The notes: generated by a model from the letters alone, not told the origin. A stretch of 64,000 nt of DNA from Streptomyces capitiformicae (GCF_002214185.1 NZ_CP022161.1:2665767-2729766), one strand, 5' to 3'. Counted from the first letter of the stretch, positions 9,484-17,620 are shown. Numbers and translations are program-made.

Positions 9484-10008
9484 ATGACCATGCGCGGGTG
9501 GAGCTATCGCTATGTCGGACCGGCCGAGTTGAGGAGTCTGGTCCGACCGGACGGCGAGGGTCAGAGCATGCGTTCGCCGGCGGACTTCGGCGAGTGGGTC
9601 TCGGCTCGGACGGTGGAGGAGTTGGCCGAGCCCTTCACCTTCGTTGTCGATCAGGCTGGGGTTCTGCGTCTCGCGCCGCGTCGCAGTGAGCACGTGGTGT
9701 GCGCTGGTGGAGAAGCCGTCCTGGGTGCTGGCGAGATCAGCTTCCGCGAGGAGTCCGGGCGGTGGGCGGTCGACGAGGTCAGCAATCAGTCGACCGGCTA
9801 CTGCCCGGACGTCAGCTCGTGGTCGGCCGTCGTCGAGGCCCTGGACCAGGCCGGGATCGTTCGCCCGTCCGGCTTCACACACGAGGTGGTGTTCCGACGC
9901 TGCCTCTCCTGCCGGCAGCTCAACATCGTGCGCGAGGAGGACTTCGTCTGCGTCTTTTGTGACGAGGCCCTGCCGCGCGAGTGGAACGTTGACCAGCCCG
10001 GACGCTAG
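9484..10008 (+). CDS. IS21 passenger protein with C-terminal zinc-ribbon motif
   Basis: This 174-residue protein lies inside the IS21-type element, convergent with istB, and the stops overlap by a few bases. It ends with a two-pair cysteine motif (CLSCRQLN and CVFCDEALP), a likely zinc ribbon. No catalytic motif was recognised. The ATG at 9484 is chosen; in-frame alternatives are TTG at 9475 and ATG at 9490. Passenger genes of this size occur in some Streptomyces IS21-like elements, but their role is unknown to me. Confidence 0.65.
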   Translation: MTMRGWSYRYVGPAELRSLVRPDGEGQSMRSPADFGEWVSARTVEELAEPFTFVVDQAGVLRLAPRRSEHVVCAGGEAVLGAGEISFREESGRWAVDEVSNQSTGYCPDVSSWSAVVEALDQAGIVRPSGFTHEVVFRRCLSCRQLNIVREEDFVCVFCDEALPREWNVDQPGR

Positions 10009-10769
10009 GCGGTCGGCGGCTTGCCGGTCGGACTCTTGGGGCGTTTGTTCGGCCGGTAGCTGGGGCCGTTCATGATGACCTGGTGACTGGTGTTGATCAG
10101 CCGGTCCAGGAGAGACTCGGCAACGACGGGGTTGGGGAACAGCGGATACCAGTCGCGGGGAGCCCGGTTGCTGGTGATGATCAGGGACCGGCCCTGCCTC
10201 TCACTGACCAGCTCGTAGAGGTCATCAGCCTGGGCTGCGGTGAGCTGCCGCATCGCGAAGTCGTCGAGGATGAGCACGTCGGGGCGGACCAGTTCGCGGA
10301 TGCGCTTGTCCCAGGTGCGGTCCGCGTGGCCGCCGGCGAGTTCCGCCAGGATGCGGCTGGTCTTGGCGAAGCGGACGTTGGCGCCCTGGCGGACGGCCTG
10401 GTGGCCGAGGGCCTGGGCGACGTGTGTCTTCCCGACACCGACGGGTCCGAACAGAATGACGGACTCGCCGGAGTGGAGCCAGCGCAGGGCTGCGAGGTCG
10501 CGGATCTGGGCGGCGGGCAGCTTCGGGGAGGCGTTGAAGTCGAAGCCCTCCAAGGTGGCCTGTTGCTCGAACTTCGCTCTGCGAAGGCGCCGTTCGAGGG
10601 CGACGGACTCGCGGCGGGTGATCTCGTCCTGGCAGAGGACCTGGAGGAAGTCAAGGTGCCCGAGTTCGCCCTTCTGGGCCTGGGTGAGGCGGGCGTCGAG
10701 CGTCTCGAGCATCCCGGACAGCCGCAGGGTCTTGAGCGAGTCGCGCAGGGCGGTGGTCATCACGCTCAT
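10005..10769 (-). CDS. istB: IS21-family helper ATPase IstB
   Basis: The 254-residue AAA+ ATPase has Walker A GPVGVGKTH near residue 105, Walker B VLILDDF near 165, and the IstB N-terminal helical domain (LRLSGMLETLDARL). IstB assists the IstA transposase in target capture and strand transfer. It would be translated coupled to istA (stop/start overlap at 10766-10769), but istA is reduced to a short tail, so the element cannot move on its own. Confidence 0.95.
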   Translation of the reverse strand: MSVMTTALRDSLKTLRLSGMLETLDARLTQAQKGELGHLDFLQVLCQDEITRRESVALERRLRRAKFEQQATLEGFDFNASPKLPAAQIRDLAALRWLHSGESVILFGPVGVGKTHVAQALGHQAVRQGANVRFAKTSRILAELAGGHADRTWDKRIRELVRPDVLILDDFAMRQLTAAQADDLYELVSERQGRSLIITSNRAPRDWYPLFPNPVVAESLLDRLINTSHQVIMNGPSYRPNKRPKSPTGKPPTA

Positions 10770-10849
10770 CGCACGGCCTCCTCGGCGTCACCGCGGTCCT
10801 GGTCGTCGTGGACGTCGCCGGGCGTCTGGGTGGGGACGGCAGCAGGTCG
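10766..10849 (-). pseudogene. istA: istA C-terminal tail (truncated transposase)
   Basis: Reading upstream from the istB start, the coupled frame gives only about 24-28 acidic residues ending DDQDRGDAEEAVR, the kind of tail expected of IstA. It then merges into an unrelated plus-strand plasmid gene at about 10843. The whole integrase core and right terminus are missing, which marks a deletion junction. Confidence 0.6.
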
Positions 10850-11463
10850 AGGACTACCTCCTGAAGCGGTTCGGCGTGCACTGGCCCAAGAGTTACTGCA
10901 CCTTCTGCTGCTTTCCCGTCTCCATGGGTGCTCTGCCCGCCCACCTGGAGCGCATGCGGTCCCACCCGGAGATCGCCGGTGAGGTGCTGCGCCTGGAGTA
11001 CACGGCGATGAGCCTCAACCCGAACGCGAAGCTGTACGGCAGGCGCACTCTCCTGGAGTTCTTCGACCCCGCCCTGCCCAGGGACCGGGCGTGTCTGGAG
11101 GCGTTCGAGCGCGAGCTCGACATGCCGTGGGCGCTCTACCACGTGCGCCGACTGTTCCTGCTGTCCGCCGACGGCGAGCAGCGCCCGGTGATGCGCTCCA
11201 CCGAGCGCGTCGACCTCGGCAGCCCGCAGCAGCTGGCCCGGCGGCTGCTCTCCATCTCCGAGAGGCACCGCGTCGAGGCCGAGCACGACCCGGTGTACGG
11301 GCGCGCCCGGGCCTGGATCCGCCCCCGCACGCAGGGCCGGCCGATGGCGGAGGAACTCTTCGCCACCGCCCCCGCCCGCGTGATCGACAAGCAGGACAAG
11401 TACTTCGAGCGGGAGCGGGACGCCCTGATCTCAGGCCCCGCCGCCCAGCTCCCGCTCGCCTGA
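10843..11463 (+). pseudogene. 5'-truncated PAPS-reductase-like protein
   Basis: An open frame from QVEDYLLKRFGVHWPKSYCTFCCFP to the stop at 11461-11463 encodes about 206 residues with no start codon near the IS21 junction. The YCTFCCFP cysteine cluster and following layout resemble the C-terminal half of the PP-loop protein at 13694-14725 (RCSCSLCVFA). I therefore read it as the C-terminal half of a second PAPS-reductase-like protein whose PP-loop half was deleted with the IS21 right end. Frame quality and codon bias remain good, so the loss is probably recent. The assignment to this family is moderately certain. Confidence 0.6.
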
Positions 11464-11648
11464 ACCGCCCCCCCCTCCCCCCCTCCTTTCGGAAGGACGT
11501 CCCCGTGCGCGTATCCATGGCCTCAGCCGCTGCTTCTCCTTCGCTTCTCCTTCGCCGTGCTGTACCTGGCCGCGCCGTCGGGAGCTGACGTACGGGCCGT
11601 CATGCAGACCGGGCTGCTGGCCTGCATGACGACTCCGGCGAGGGCAAC

Positions 11649-12188
11649 GTGATCCCGCCCGGCGCGCTGTACGCCTGCGGCAACGGCAAGTTCGGCAAGG
11701 GCTGGCCCAGGGCCGATGCCTGGTTCGCCCGGCTGAAGGCGACCGTCGACCGCTACGGACGCGAGCTCTGCCTGTGGGCCGTAGCCCCCGACGTTCCGCT
11801 GGACGCCGCGGCGACCCTGGCCGAGTCGCTGCCGTGGCTGGAGCGGATCCGCTCCCTGGGCGTCCCGGTCGCCTTCGCCGCCCAGGACGGCAGCGAGCAC
11901 GGCCCCATCCCCTGGGACTTGATCGACGTGCTGTTCCTCGCAGGCTCCACCCAGTGGAAGACCTCACCCGCCGCCCACCGCCTGGCCCTTGAGGCCCGCG
12001 AGCGCGGCCTGGCCGTCCACATGGGCCGAGTCAACTCCCGCCGGCGGCTGCGCATCGCGCAGGCCTTCGGCTGCACCAGCTGCGACGGCACCTACCTCGC
12101 CTTCGGGCCCGACACCAACCTCCCCCGCCTCCTGGCCTGGATGAACGAACTCCACACCACCCCAACGCTGTTCGGAGACGAAGCATGA
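11649..12188 (+). CDS. tRNA-guanine transglycosylase-like (DpdA-related) protein, N-terminus damaged
   Basis: The 179-codon frame from GTG 11649 carries WAVAPDVPLDAAATL, VPVAFAAQDG, DVLFLAGSTQWK, VHMGRVNSRRRLRIAQ and CDGTYLAFGPDTNLPRL. This pattern is like small TGT-fold proteins of actinophages and plasmids, related to base-exchange enzymes of the queuosine and 7-deazaguanine type. The true start looks lost: the expected N-terminal segment FSFAVLYLAAPSGADVRAVM lies just upstream (11545-11640) in another frame. An 11-bp tandem duplication (CTTCTCCTTCG twice) sits at 11533-11554. The gene may therefore be inactive. It ends in an ATGA overlap with the next gene. TGT fold: moderate; DNA or RNA substrate: unknown. 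Confidence 0.6.
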   Translation: MIPPGALYACGNGKFGKGWPRADAWFARLKATVDRYGRELCLWAVAPDVPLDAAATLAESLPWLERIRSLGVPVAFAAQDGSEHGPIPWDLIDVLFLAGSTQWKTSPAAHRLALEARERGLAVHMGRVNSRRRLRIAQAFGCTSCDGTYLAFGPDTNLPRLLAWMNELHTTPTLFGDEA

Positions 12189-12704
12189 CGACCCGCCTGC
12201 GCCACATCGGCGCCGCGATCATGGGCATCCTCGACCCCATTCCCTCCACCGTCCCCTCCCCGATGAGCGAAGAGGAAGGCGCCTGGGTCCGCGCACACGC
12301 CTGGACCAAGGGACTACGCAAGATCGGCGACGCCTACCCCCCACGGCTTCCACCGCTGGTGCTCCTGCGAGCGCGGCATCTGCCCCGGCTGCGCCTCCGG
12401 GCACCACGACCGGTGCGTCAGCGCCCGCGGCCCCCGCGTCGACAAGCACGCCGACACCATCACCGACGCCCAAGGATTCGTCGTCGCCGTGATCCGGTAC
12501 GGACCAGGCCAACGGCCCTGCCGGTGGCTCTGCCCCTGCCCTCACCCGGCAGACGTCGAAGGAACCGCTGACACGGGCCAACCCGAGAAACCCCCTGCCG
12601 CCCAGCACGCCGTCCCCGCGCACCGGCCTGCAGCCGCCCCGGAGGGACAGCTCACCCTCTTCGCGAGCGGCCCTCAGGAACGCGGGGACGGGGAGGCACC
12701 GTGA
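12185..12704 (+). pseudogene. DUF6248-like protein with a frameshift in a C6 tract
   Basis: Translation starts MTTRLRHIGAAIMGILDPIP and proceeds through WVRAHAWTKGLRKIGDAYP. The frame then breaks in a run of six C at 12337-12342. With one C fewer, it continues HGFHRWCSCERGICPGC and then RYGPGQRPCRWLCPCPHP, ending at 12704. The cysteine-rich middle (CSCERGICPGC, CVS, CPC) suggests metal binding. I associate this pattern with the DUF6248 family, which is common beside Streptomyces mobile genes. The lesion could be real or a sequencing artefact. It overlaps both neighbours by four bases, so it belongs to the same operon. Confidence 0.6.
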
Positions 12705-13618
12705 TGTCCCCGGTCCAGGAGACCCTGCCGTTCGAGGACCTGCGGGAGATACCGACCGCGTCGCCCTGGTGCCAGCGGTGGCGCGAACGCACGCACTCCT
12801 GGCGGCACATCCGGGACGGCGGCTTCGACGCCCGCCACTACGAAGTCGCACCGCTCGACGAGGCGCAGGCCGAGAAGTTCGTCATCACCCACCACTACTC
12901 CGGGTCCTACCCGGCGGCCACCCAGCGACTTGCCCTGTACGAAACGAGCACGGGTGAGCGACGGCTGAGTGGTGTCGCCGTGTTCGGAGTCCCCGTCAGC
13001 GAGGCCGTGCTGACGAAGCCCCTGCCACAACTCCGTCCCTACACCGAGTCCTTGGTATGCCTGCGGTTCGTTCTCCTCGATGAGTGCCCCGGCAATTCCG
13101 AATCGTGGTTCCTCGCCCGCTGCTTCGACGCCTTGCTCGCTGCCGGGGTGCGCGGCGTGGTCTCGTTCGCCGACCCTGTGCCACGCCGGACCGCCTCAGG
13201 CGCTCTGGTCATGCCCGGGCACGTCGGGACGATCTACGCGGCGACGAACGCGGTGTACGCCGGCCGGGCAACCGCCCGCACGGTCAAGCTGCTGCCCGAC
13301 GGCACCGTATTCCACGACCGCGCGGCCCAGAAGATCCGCCGCCAGGAGCAGGGCTGTGAGTACGCCGCCGCCCAGCTCACCGCGCTCGGCGCTCCGCGGC
13401 TGCGGCCCGGCAGCGACCCGGCCCTGTGGCTGCGCGAGGCCCTGACCGCGGTCGGCGCCCGCAACCTCCGCCACCGCGGCGCGCACCGCTACGTGTTCCG
13501 GCTCGGCCGAACCCGCCGCGAGCGGGAGGAGATCGAGCTCGGCCTCCCCGCCCTGCGGCCCTACCCCAAGCAACCCGACGCCGAGCCCACAGCCACCTGG
13601 GCGAAGTCCCCGGCATAG
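12701..13618 (+). CDS. Mom-family-like DNA modification acyltransferase
   Basis: The 305-residue protein has the conserved stretch EKFVITHHYSGSYPAATQR near residues 55-75, then LSGVAVFGVPVSEAVL, VLLDECPGNSESWFLARCF, GVVSFADPVPRRT, MPGHVGTIYAATNAVYAGR and VFHDRAAQKIRR. This matches actinobacterial and phage relatives of phage Mu Mom, a GNAT-like enzyme that converts adenine in DNA to a carbamoylmethyl form and shields it from restriction. The start is GTG 12701 or ATG 12704, with GGGGAGG just upstream. It is translationally coupled to the DUF6248-like frame and followed by the PP-loop gene. The family is fairly certain; the chemistry here is inferred. Confidence 0.75.
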   Translation: MMSPVQETLPFEDLREIPTASPWCQRWRERTHSWRHIRDGGFDARHYEVAPLDEAQAEKFVITHHYSGSYPAATQRLALYETSTGERRLSGVAVFGVPVSEAVLTKPLPQLRPYTESLVCLRFVLLDECPGNSESWFLARCFDALLAAGVRGVVSFADPVPRRTASGALVMPGHVGTIYAATNAVYAGRATARTVKLLPDGTVFHDRAAQKIRRQEQGCEYAAAQLTALGAPRLRPGSDPALWLREALTAVGARNLRHRGAHRYVFRLGRTRREREEIELGLPALRPYPKQPDAEPTATWAKSPA

Positions 13619-13693
13619 CCGTCCGACCGCGGACTGCACGCCGTCCTGCGCACCCAGTCCCACCGCCCACTCCTCGACTCAACTGGAGCTGAC

Positions 13694-14725
13694 ATGCCTT
13701 CGCGTCCCGCCAACCGCCCGCCCAGCACCCCCGATTTGGCCTCCTACGATCTCCTCGCACCCCAGCTGTCCGGCGGCAAGGACAGCGCGGTCATGATGGC
13801 CGTGTTCATGGAAGATGCCCGGACCGTCGGCGTAGCCGACCGCGTCATCTCCTACCACTCCAGCCTCGGCGTGCTGGAGTGGCCGCCCGTGGTCTTCGAC
13901 GGCATCCGCTACCCGGGGGTGTCCGAGCTCGCTGCGCTGCAGAGCAACGCCTTCGGGGTTCCGCCCGACCGGCACGTCGAGGTCACCCGCACGATGCCGG
14001 GCCCGGACGGCACCCGGATGCCGCACAGTCTGCTGACCGAGATCGCGGCGTACGGTCGCTTCCCCCGCATGGGCAGCCCGTACTGTCGCAAGGCCGCGAA
14101 GGAGAGCGTGGTCTCCAGCGCCTGGACGCCGATGGTCAGCCGCCTCAAGCGCGAGCTCGGCCGCCCGGTGCGGATCCTGAAGGTCATGGGCCTGCGCAGC
14201 GACGAAGGAGCCGACCGTAAGAAGCGCCCTGCCTTCCGTACGGTGCTGGCCAACAGTGCGCGGGTCGTGGACGAGTGGCTGCCCGTCAAGGACTGGTCGA
14301 CGGACGCGGTCAAGGAGTGGCACGCCGACGCACCCGTGCCGTACTGCTGGACGTACGACTCGGTGCCCGGCGCGGGCGACTGGGCCGGAACCTCCCGCTG
14401 CTCGTGCTCGCTGTGTGTCTTCGCCTCGCGCGCTGACGTGCTGCTCTCTGTCGGCCGGCGGCCGCGGCTGGCTGACCTGTACGCCGAGGTCGAGCAGGTG
14501 CGGGGCGACAGCTTCCGCGCGGACTGGCGCATCACCGACCTGATCCGCCACGCCAACACCTGCGGGGCACCCGACCCCGGCGTCGTCTGCCCGGACGACG
14601 GGCCGGAGTTCACTGCCCTGCAGGAGCAGGTCCGGGAAGCTCTGAAGAAGGACCCCCGCAAGGAACCCGAGATGGCCCGGCACAGCGGCCGCGCCCTGTG
14701 CGACGGCTGCACCGCCCACAACTGA
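13694..14725 (+). CDS. Phosphoadenosine phosphosulfate reductase-like PP-loop protein
   Basis: The 343-residue protein has the PP-loop LSGGKDSAVM at about residues 25-34, which binds and adenylates with ATP, and a cysteine cluster SRCSCSLCVF near 235. It lacks the terminal ECG(L/I)H motif of true assimilatory reductases. PP-loop proteins of this type occur in DNA phosphorothioation (DndC), BREX variants and many mobile elements, so a nucleotide or DNA modification role fits better than sulfate assimilation. It follows the Mom-like gene by 75 bases and is followed by a strong terminator, so it is the last gene of the cassette. Family firm, reaction unknown. Confidence 0.8.
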   Translation: MPSRPANRPPSTPDLASYDLLAPQLSGGKDSAVMMAVFMEDARTVGVADRVISYHSSLGVLEWPPVVFDGIRYPGVSELAALQSNAFGVPPDRHVEVTRTMPGPDGTRMPHSLLTEIAAYGRFPRMGSPYCRKAAKESVVSSAWTPMVSRLKRELGRPVRILKVMGLRSDEGADRKKRPAFRTVLANSARVVDEWLPVKDWSTDAVKEWHADAPVPYCWTYDSVPGAGDWAGTSRCSCSLCVFASRADVLLSVGRRPRLADLYAEVEQVRGDSFRADWRITDLIRHANTCGAPDPGVVCPDDGPEFTALQEQVREALKKDPRKEPEMARHSGRALCDGCTAHN

Positions 14726-14734
14726 TACCCGCGT

Positions 14735-14775
14735 GTGCCGGGCCGGGTCCGGACGGACCCGGCCCGGCCCGGCAC
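14735..14775 (+). terminator. Intrinsic terminator after the modification-like cassette
   Basis: GTGCCGGGCCGGGTCC (14735-14750) pairs with GGACCCGGCCCGGC (14755-14768) across a four-base loop, ten bases after the PP-loop gene stop. The stem is very GC-rich, as usual for Streptomyces terminators, with no U tract. Confidence 0.8.
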
Positions 14776-14810
14776 AGGTCCCCCTTTACAGTGGATTCAA
14801 GGAGATGACC

Positions 14811-15164
14811 ATGGACACCAACCCCACCGCCCTGCTTCTCGACCTCGCCGCCAGCGCCCAGGACCTGAGTGACCGGGAGGCGCTGCAGAACCTTCTGGCC
14901 AGGGGCCACCGTGCCTGGTGCGAGGGCGTCGCCGACGCCCAATCCGGCATCCGCCGGGAAGTCGCGAACCTGTCCGACGCCCAGCTCGCCGAGCGGTGCT
15001 CTGCTGTCGGCGCTCCGTGGGAGGAGGGGATGACGCGCGGCGAGGCGGTCTCCGTGCTCGCGTTCGCGACCTGGGATGCCGCTCCGGCCGCCATGGCCTA
15101 CACGGTGTTGGAAGAGCGCGCCGCGCTCTTCGGTGTCTGCCTTCTTGGCGAGGAACTTCTGTAG
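14811..15164 (+). CDS. Hypothetical 117-residue helical protein
   Basis: The ATG at 14811 follows AAGGAG by six bases. The product is alpha-helical and mildly acidic (MDTNPTALLLDLAASAQDLSD, then WCEGVADAQSGIRREVANLS). No known domain was recognised. The last 20 codons and the following 60 bases form one copy of a 115-bp direct repeat whose second copy lies at 16164-16278. It stands alone after a terminator. Confidence 0.6.
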   Translation: MDTNPTALLLDLAASAQDLSDREALQNLLARGHRAWCEGVADAQSGIRREVANLSDAQLAERCSAVGAPWEEGMTRGEAVSVLAFATWDAAPAAMAYTVLEERAALFGVCLLGEELL

Positions 15165-15222
15165 CCGCCTCTCGCGCTGAGCTGGACACGAACCCACCGG
15201 CTTTGGCATTATCGAACCTGTC
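15107..15222 (+). repeat. 115-bp direct repeat, copy 1
   Basis: This copy covers the last 58 bases of the 117-residue gene and the noncoding stretch after it, ending at AACCTGTC (15215-15222). It is about 90 percent identical to copy 2 at 16164-16278. The noncoding half (CTTTGGCATTATCGAACCTG) is well kept in both and precedes a gene each time, so it may be a promoter segment carried along in a duplication. Confidence 0.85.
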
Positions 15223-15367
15223 ACACTCGCCAGATCATGGGCATCTCCAAGTGCGGTAATCGCCACGCCCTAGCGGGTGAACTCCTGCGCGGTGACCCGC
15301 GCCGGCCGCCCCACCCCAGCCCCCGCCTCTCCCGCAACCCCGTCACCTACATCTGAAGGCCCTTCCC

Positions 15368-16090
15368 ATGAGCATGCCCAGGCACAGGCCCGACATCGTG
15401 GCGGTCGACCCGGAGCTGCCGGAGGACGTGCGGCAGCACCTCAGATACCTTCGACCCCGCCCTCGGTGGGGCGAGAAGCGCCCACCAGAACCACCGAAGG
15501 GGCTCCTCGGTCGGATCTTCCTCTTCCGCGGCAAGCGACTCAGGCACGTGGTCTACCGCAGGTACGTGACCGGCGATGACCTCAACGAGGCCACCTGGCA
15601 CCTGGCGCAGCGCGCGGAAGCCGCCAAGGGCAGCATCATCAACAACCCCGTCATGTACTCCGGTCTGATCCCGCACGCCGAGCGACTGCGCAGCGAACTG
15701 GCTTCGGACCTCTGGATGTTCGCAAGCCGCGCCGCCGAGTGGTCACGCATGGACAACATCCGCCGGCAACTGGGCAAGCAAGACCATCAAGGCCTGCTGC
15801 CGACCGCCGCCTTCGAAGCATCAGACCAGGCCCTTGAGCAGGAGCGTGCAGCGCTCGAGCGCCTCGTGACCGGATTCGAAGACCAGGCCACCCAACTACG
15901 TGCCGTCAACGACCGCTACAAAGCTTGGCTGACCCTGCAGGAGCTGGCCGGCCATCAGGACGACTTCCGGAACCTGCTGGCCGCCGACGCCGCAGACGAA
16001 CATCTTGCCGAGGCATGGGGCGCGCACTACTCCTCGGCAGTCGAACTCGCCCAACTTCTTGACCGAGAACTCCGGCGAGCCGTCGACTGA
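15368..16090 (+). CDS. Hypothetical 240-residue protein
   Basis: The frame starts at ATG 15368; an in-frame ATG at 15374 is an alternative, and neither has a strong ribosome binding site. The N-terminus is basic and proline-rich, with a short hydrophobic patch (GLLGRIFLFRGKRLRHVVYRR). The remainder is predicted helical and probably coiled-coil around residues 150-200 (EQERAALERLVTGFEDQATQL). No family recognised. The gene is enclosed by the two copies of a 115-bp direct repeat, so it may have arrived or been rearranged as a unit. Confidence 0.55.
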   Translation: MSMPRHRPDIVAVDPELPEDVRQHLRYLRPRPRWGEKRPPEPPKGLLGRIFLFRGKRLRHVVYRRYVTGDDLNEATWHLAQRAEAAKGSIINNPVMYSGLIPHAERLRSELASDLWMFASRAAEWSRMDNIRRQLGKQDHQGLLPTAAFEASDQALEQERAALERLVTGFEDQATQLRAVNDRYKAWLTLQELAGHQDDFRNLLAADAADEHLAEAWGAHYSSAVELAQLLDRELRRAVD

Positions 16091-16163
16091 GAGGGTCTTT
16101 CTTCAGCCAACTCCTCGCTTCAGCGATCCGGGAGGCCGCACCAGCAGCAATGACCTAAGCGGA

Positions 16164-16278
16164 GTTGGAAGAGCGCGCCGCGCTCTTCGGTGTCTGCCTT
16201 CTTGGCGAGGAACATCTGCAGCCGGTCTCGCGCTGAGCTGGACACGAACCCACCAACTTTGGCATTATCGAACCTGTC
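16164..16278 (+). repeat. 115-bp direct repeat, copy 2
   Basis: This repeats the end of the 117-residue gene (14811-15164) without the rest of that gene, with a handful of substitutions and one single-base indel. It directly precedes the four-module helix-turn-helix gene. Only the repeat, not a full gene, is present. Confidence 0.85.
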
Positions 16279-16331
16279 GCGCTCGACCGGGCGCCGGCAC
16301 CGCCTTTCCGATCCTTCCAAAGGGGCCCCAG

Positions 16332-17237
16332 ATGTCTCCCGCCGAGCGGCTCGTGGACACCTCGCAGATCGTGTCCGAGTTCGGCACGAGCAAGCCCCGG
16401 ATCAGCGAGTGGAGTAACAACCCGGACAGCGGCTTCCCCACGGTCGCGCGCACCGAGGGCCGCAAGCGGTTCTGGCGTCACGACGAGGTCGCGGCGTTCT
16501 TCGCGCAGCGCGCACCGAAGAAGCGCACGCTGCCAGCCGCGGTACTTGAGGCCGACCAGGACGAGCTGCTGACCAAGCGGGAGGTGGCCAAGCTCCTGGG
16601 CTACACCCGAACCTCCACCATCGACGCTTACTTCCGCGACCGGCCCGGATACTTCCCCGAGCCCGACGAGGACGTCGACGGACCGATGTGGCGCCGCGGC
16701 ACGATCGTCGCCTGGGCCAGCAACAGGCCCGGCAAGGGCCGGCGCAGCTCCGCCCCGGCCGCCGCGCTGCCCCCGGTGTCGGTCGACGGGGACCCCGACG
16801 AGTTGCTCGGTACTGCCGAAGTCGCGAGCCTGCTCGGCTACGGCAGCGTCGCTTCCTTCTCCAGCTCCCTCTACCAGGGGCGCATCCCCGAGCTGCCGGA
16901 GCCGGAGACCCTGGAGAGGGAAGAGGGCAGCCGAGGCGGGGCCCGCAAGAAGTGGCGCCGGGACACCGTCGTCGCCGCCGCCCGCACGCGCGGTGTGCTG
17001 CCGGCCGCCGACAGGGACGAGAACGCGGACCTGGTCGGCGCCGCCGAAGCGGCCCAGATCCTCGGATATAAGGATGCCGACAGCTTCATCAGCGCGCTCG
17101 GGCACGGACAGCTGCCCGATCTCGAGCAGCCCGACGGGTTCGAGTACCGCCGCGGCAGTGCCGGCCGCCCGCGCCAGCAGCGCTGGAGACGCTCCCGCCT
17201 CGAGGAGCTGGCCGCTCGCCGGTCCTCGACGCCCTGA
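16332..17237 (+). CDS. Protein with four tandem excisionase-like helix-turn-helix modules
   Basis: The ATG at 16332 is chosen because the sequence upstream is the 115-bp repeat. The 301-residue product contains four related modules. They begin near residues 8 (VDTSQIVSEFGTSKPRISEW), 76 (DELLTKREVAKLLGYTR), 156 (DELLGTAEVASLLGYGS) and 234 (ADLVGAAEAAQILGYKD), each followed by an acidic loop and a WRRxxVxA(W/A) recognition-like end. Such MerR/Xis-type modules bind DNA; four in series is unusual and suggests binding to repeated sites or an architectural role. It is a single gene with a terminator at 17253-17269. Function unknown. Confidence 0.7.
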   Translation: MSPAERLVDTSQIVSEFGTSKPRISEWSNNPDSGFPTVARTEGRKRFWRHDEVAAFFAQRAPKKRTLPAAVLEADQDELLTKREVAKLLGYTRTSTIDAYFRDRPGYFPEPDEDVDGPMWRRGTIVAWASNRPGKGRRSSAPAAALPPVSVDGDPDELLGTAEVASLLGYGSVASFSSSLYQGRIPELPEPETLEREEGSRGGARKKWRRDTVVAAARTRGVLPAADRDENADLVGAAEAAQILGYKDADSFISALGHGQLPDLEQPDGFEYRRGSAGRPRQQRWRRSRLEELAARRSSTP

Positions 17238-17252
17238 CTACAGCGCACCAAC

Positions 17253-17269
17253 CCCGCGTCACACGCGGG
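17253..17269 (+). terminator. Hairpin after the four-module HTH gene
   Basis: CCCGCGT-CAC-ACGCGGG forms a perfect 7-bp stem, 15 bases after the stop codon. Confidence 0.65.
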
Positions 17270-17620
17270 ATACCGTAAGACCGCGGCCTCTGGTTGAAGG
17301 GATCGACGAACTCCCGGCGGGCCAGACGCCGCACGATGGCCGGTATGGAGAGGCCAGCCACCTCTCCGCCGCGAAGCCGCACGGCTTCGCGGCACCGGCC
17401 ATCGCCGTTTCCTGAACGCTCCCGCAGCCGAATCGGGCACCGGCTCTGACGGGATCTCCTGCAGAGCAGGTGGCACTGCCCGGCCGATCAGCGTGCTGGA
17501 CCCCGTGTGGCATTACTGCATGCGCGCTGCCTGAAGGGCCTGGTTCTGCACACTTGCCCGGCAGCGATGTCAGTGCGCTCCGATAGCGTCCTTTGCACCT
17601 CAGTCGAGAAGGAGATCGCC
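17270..17620. other. Intergenic region with two more hairpins
   Basis: There is no gene here. A second perfect stem, GCCGCGAAGCCG-CA-CGGCTTCGCGGC, lies at 17368-17393, and GAGAGG/CCTCTC pair just before it (about 17348-17366). The last 150 bases should hold the promoter of the small membrane protein gene that starts at 17621. Confidence 0.5.

Noticed and set aside
13694..14725. Assimilatory PAPS reductase (CysH)
   Set aside because: It lacks the C-terminal ECGLH-type motif and sits in a mobile cassette without other sulfur genes.
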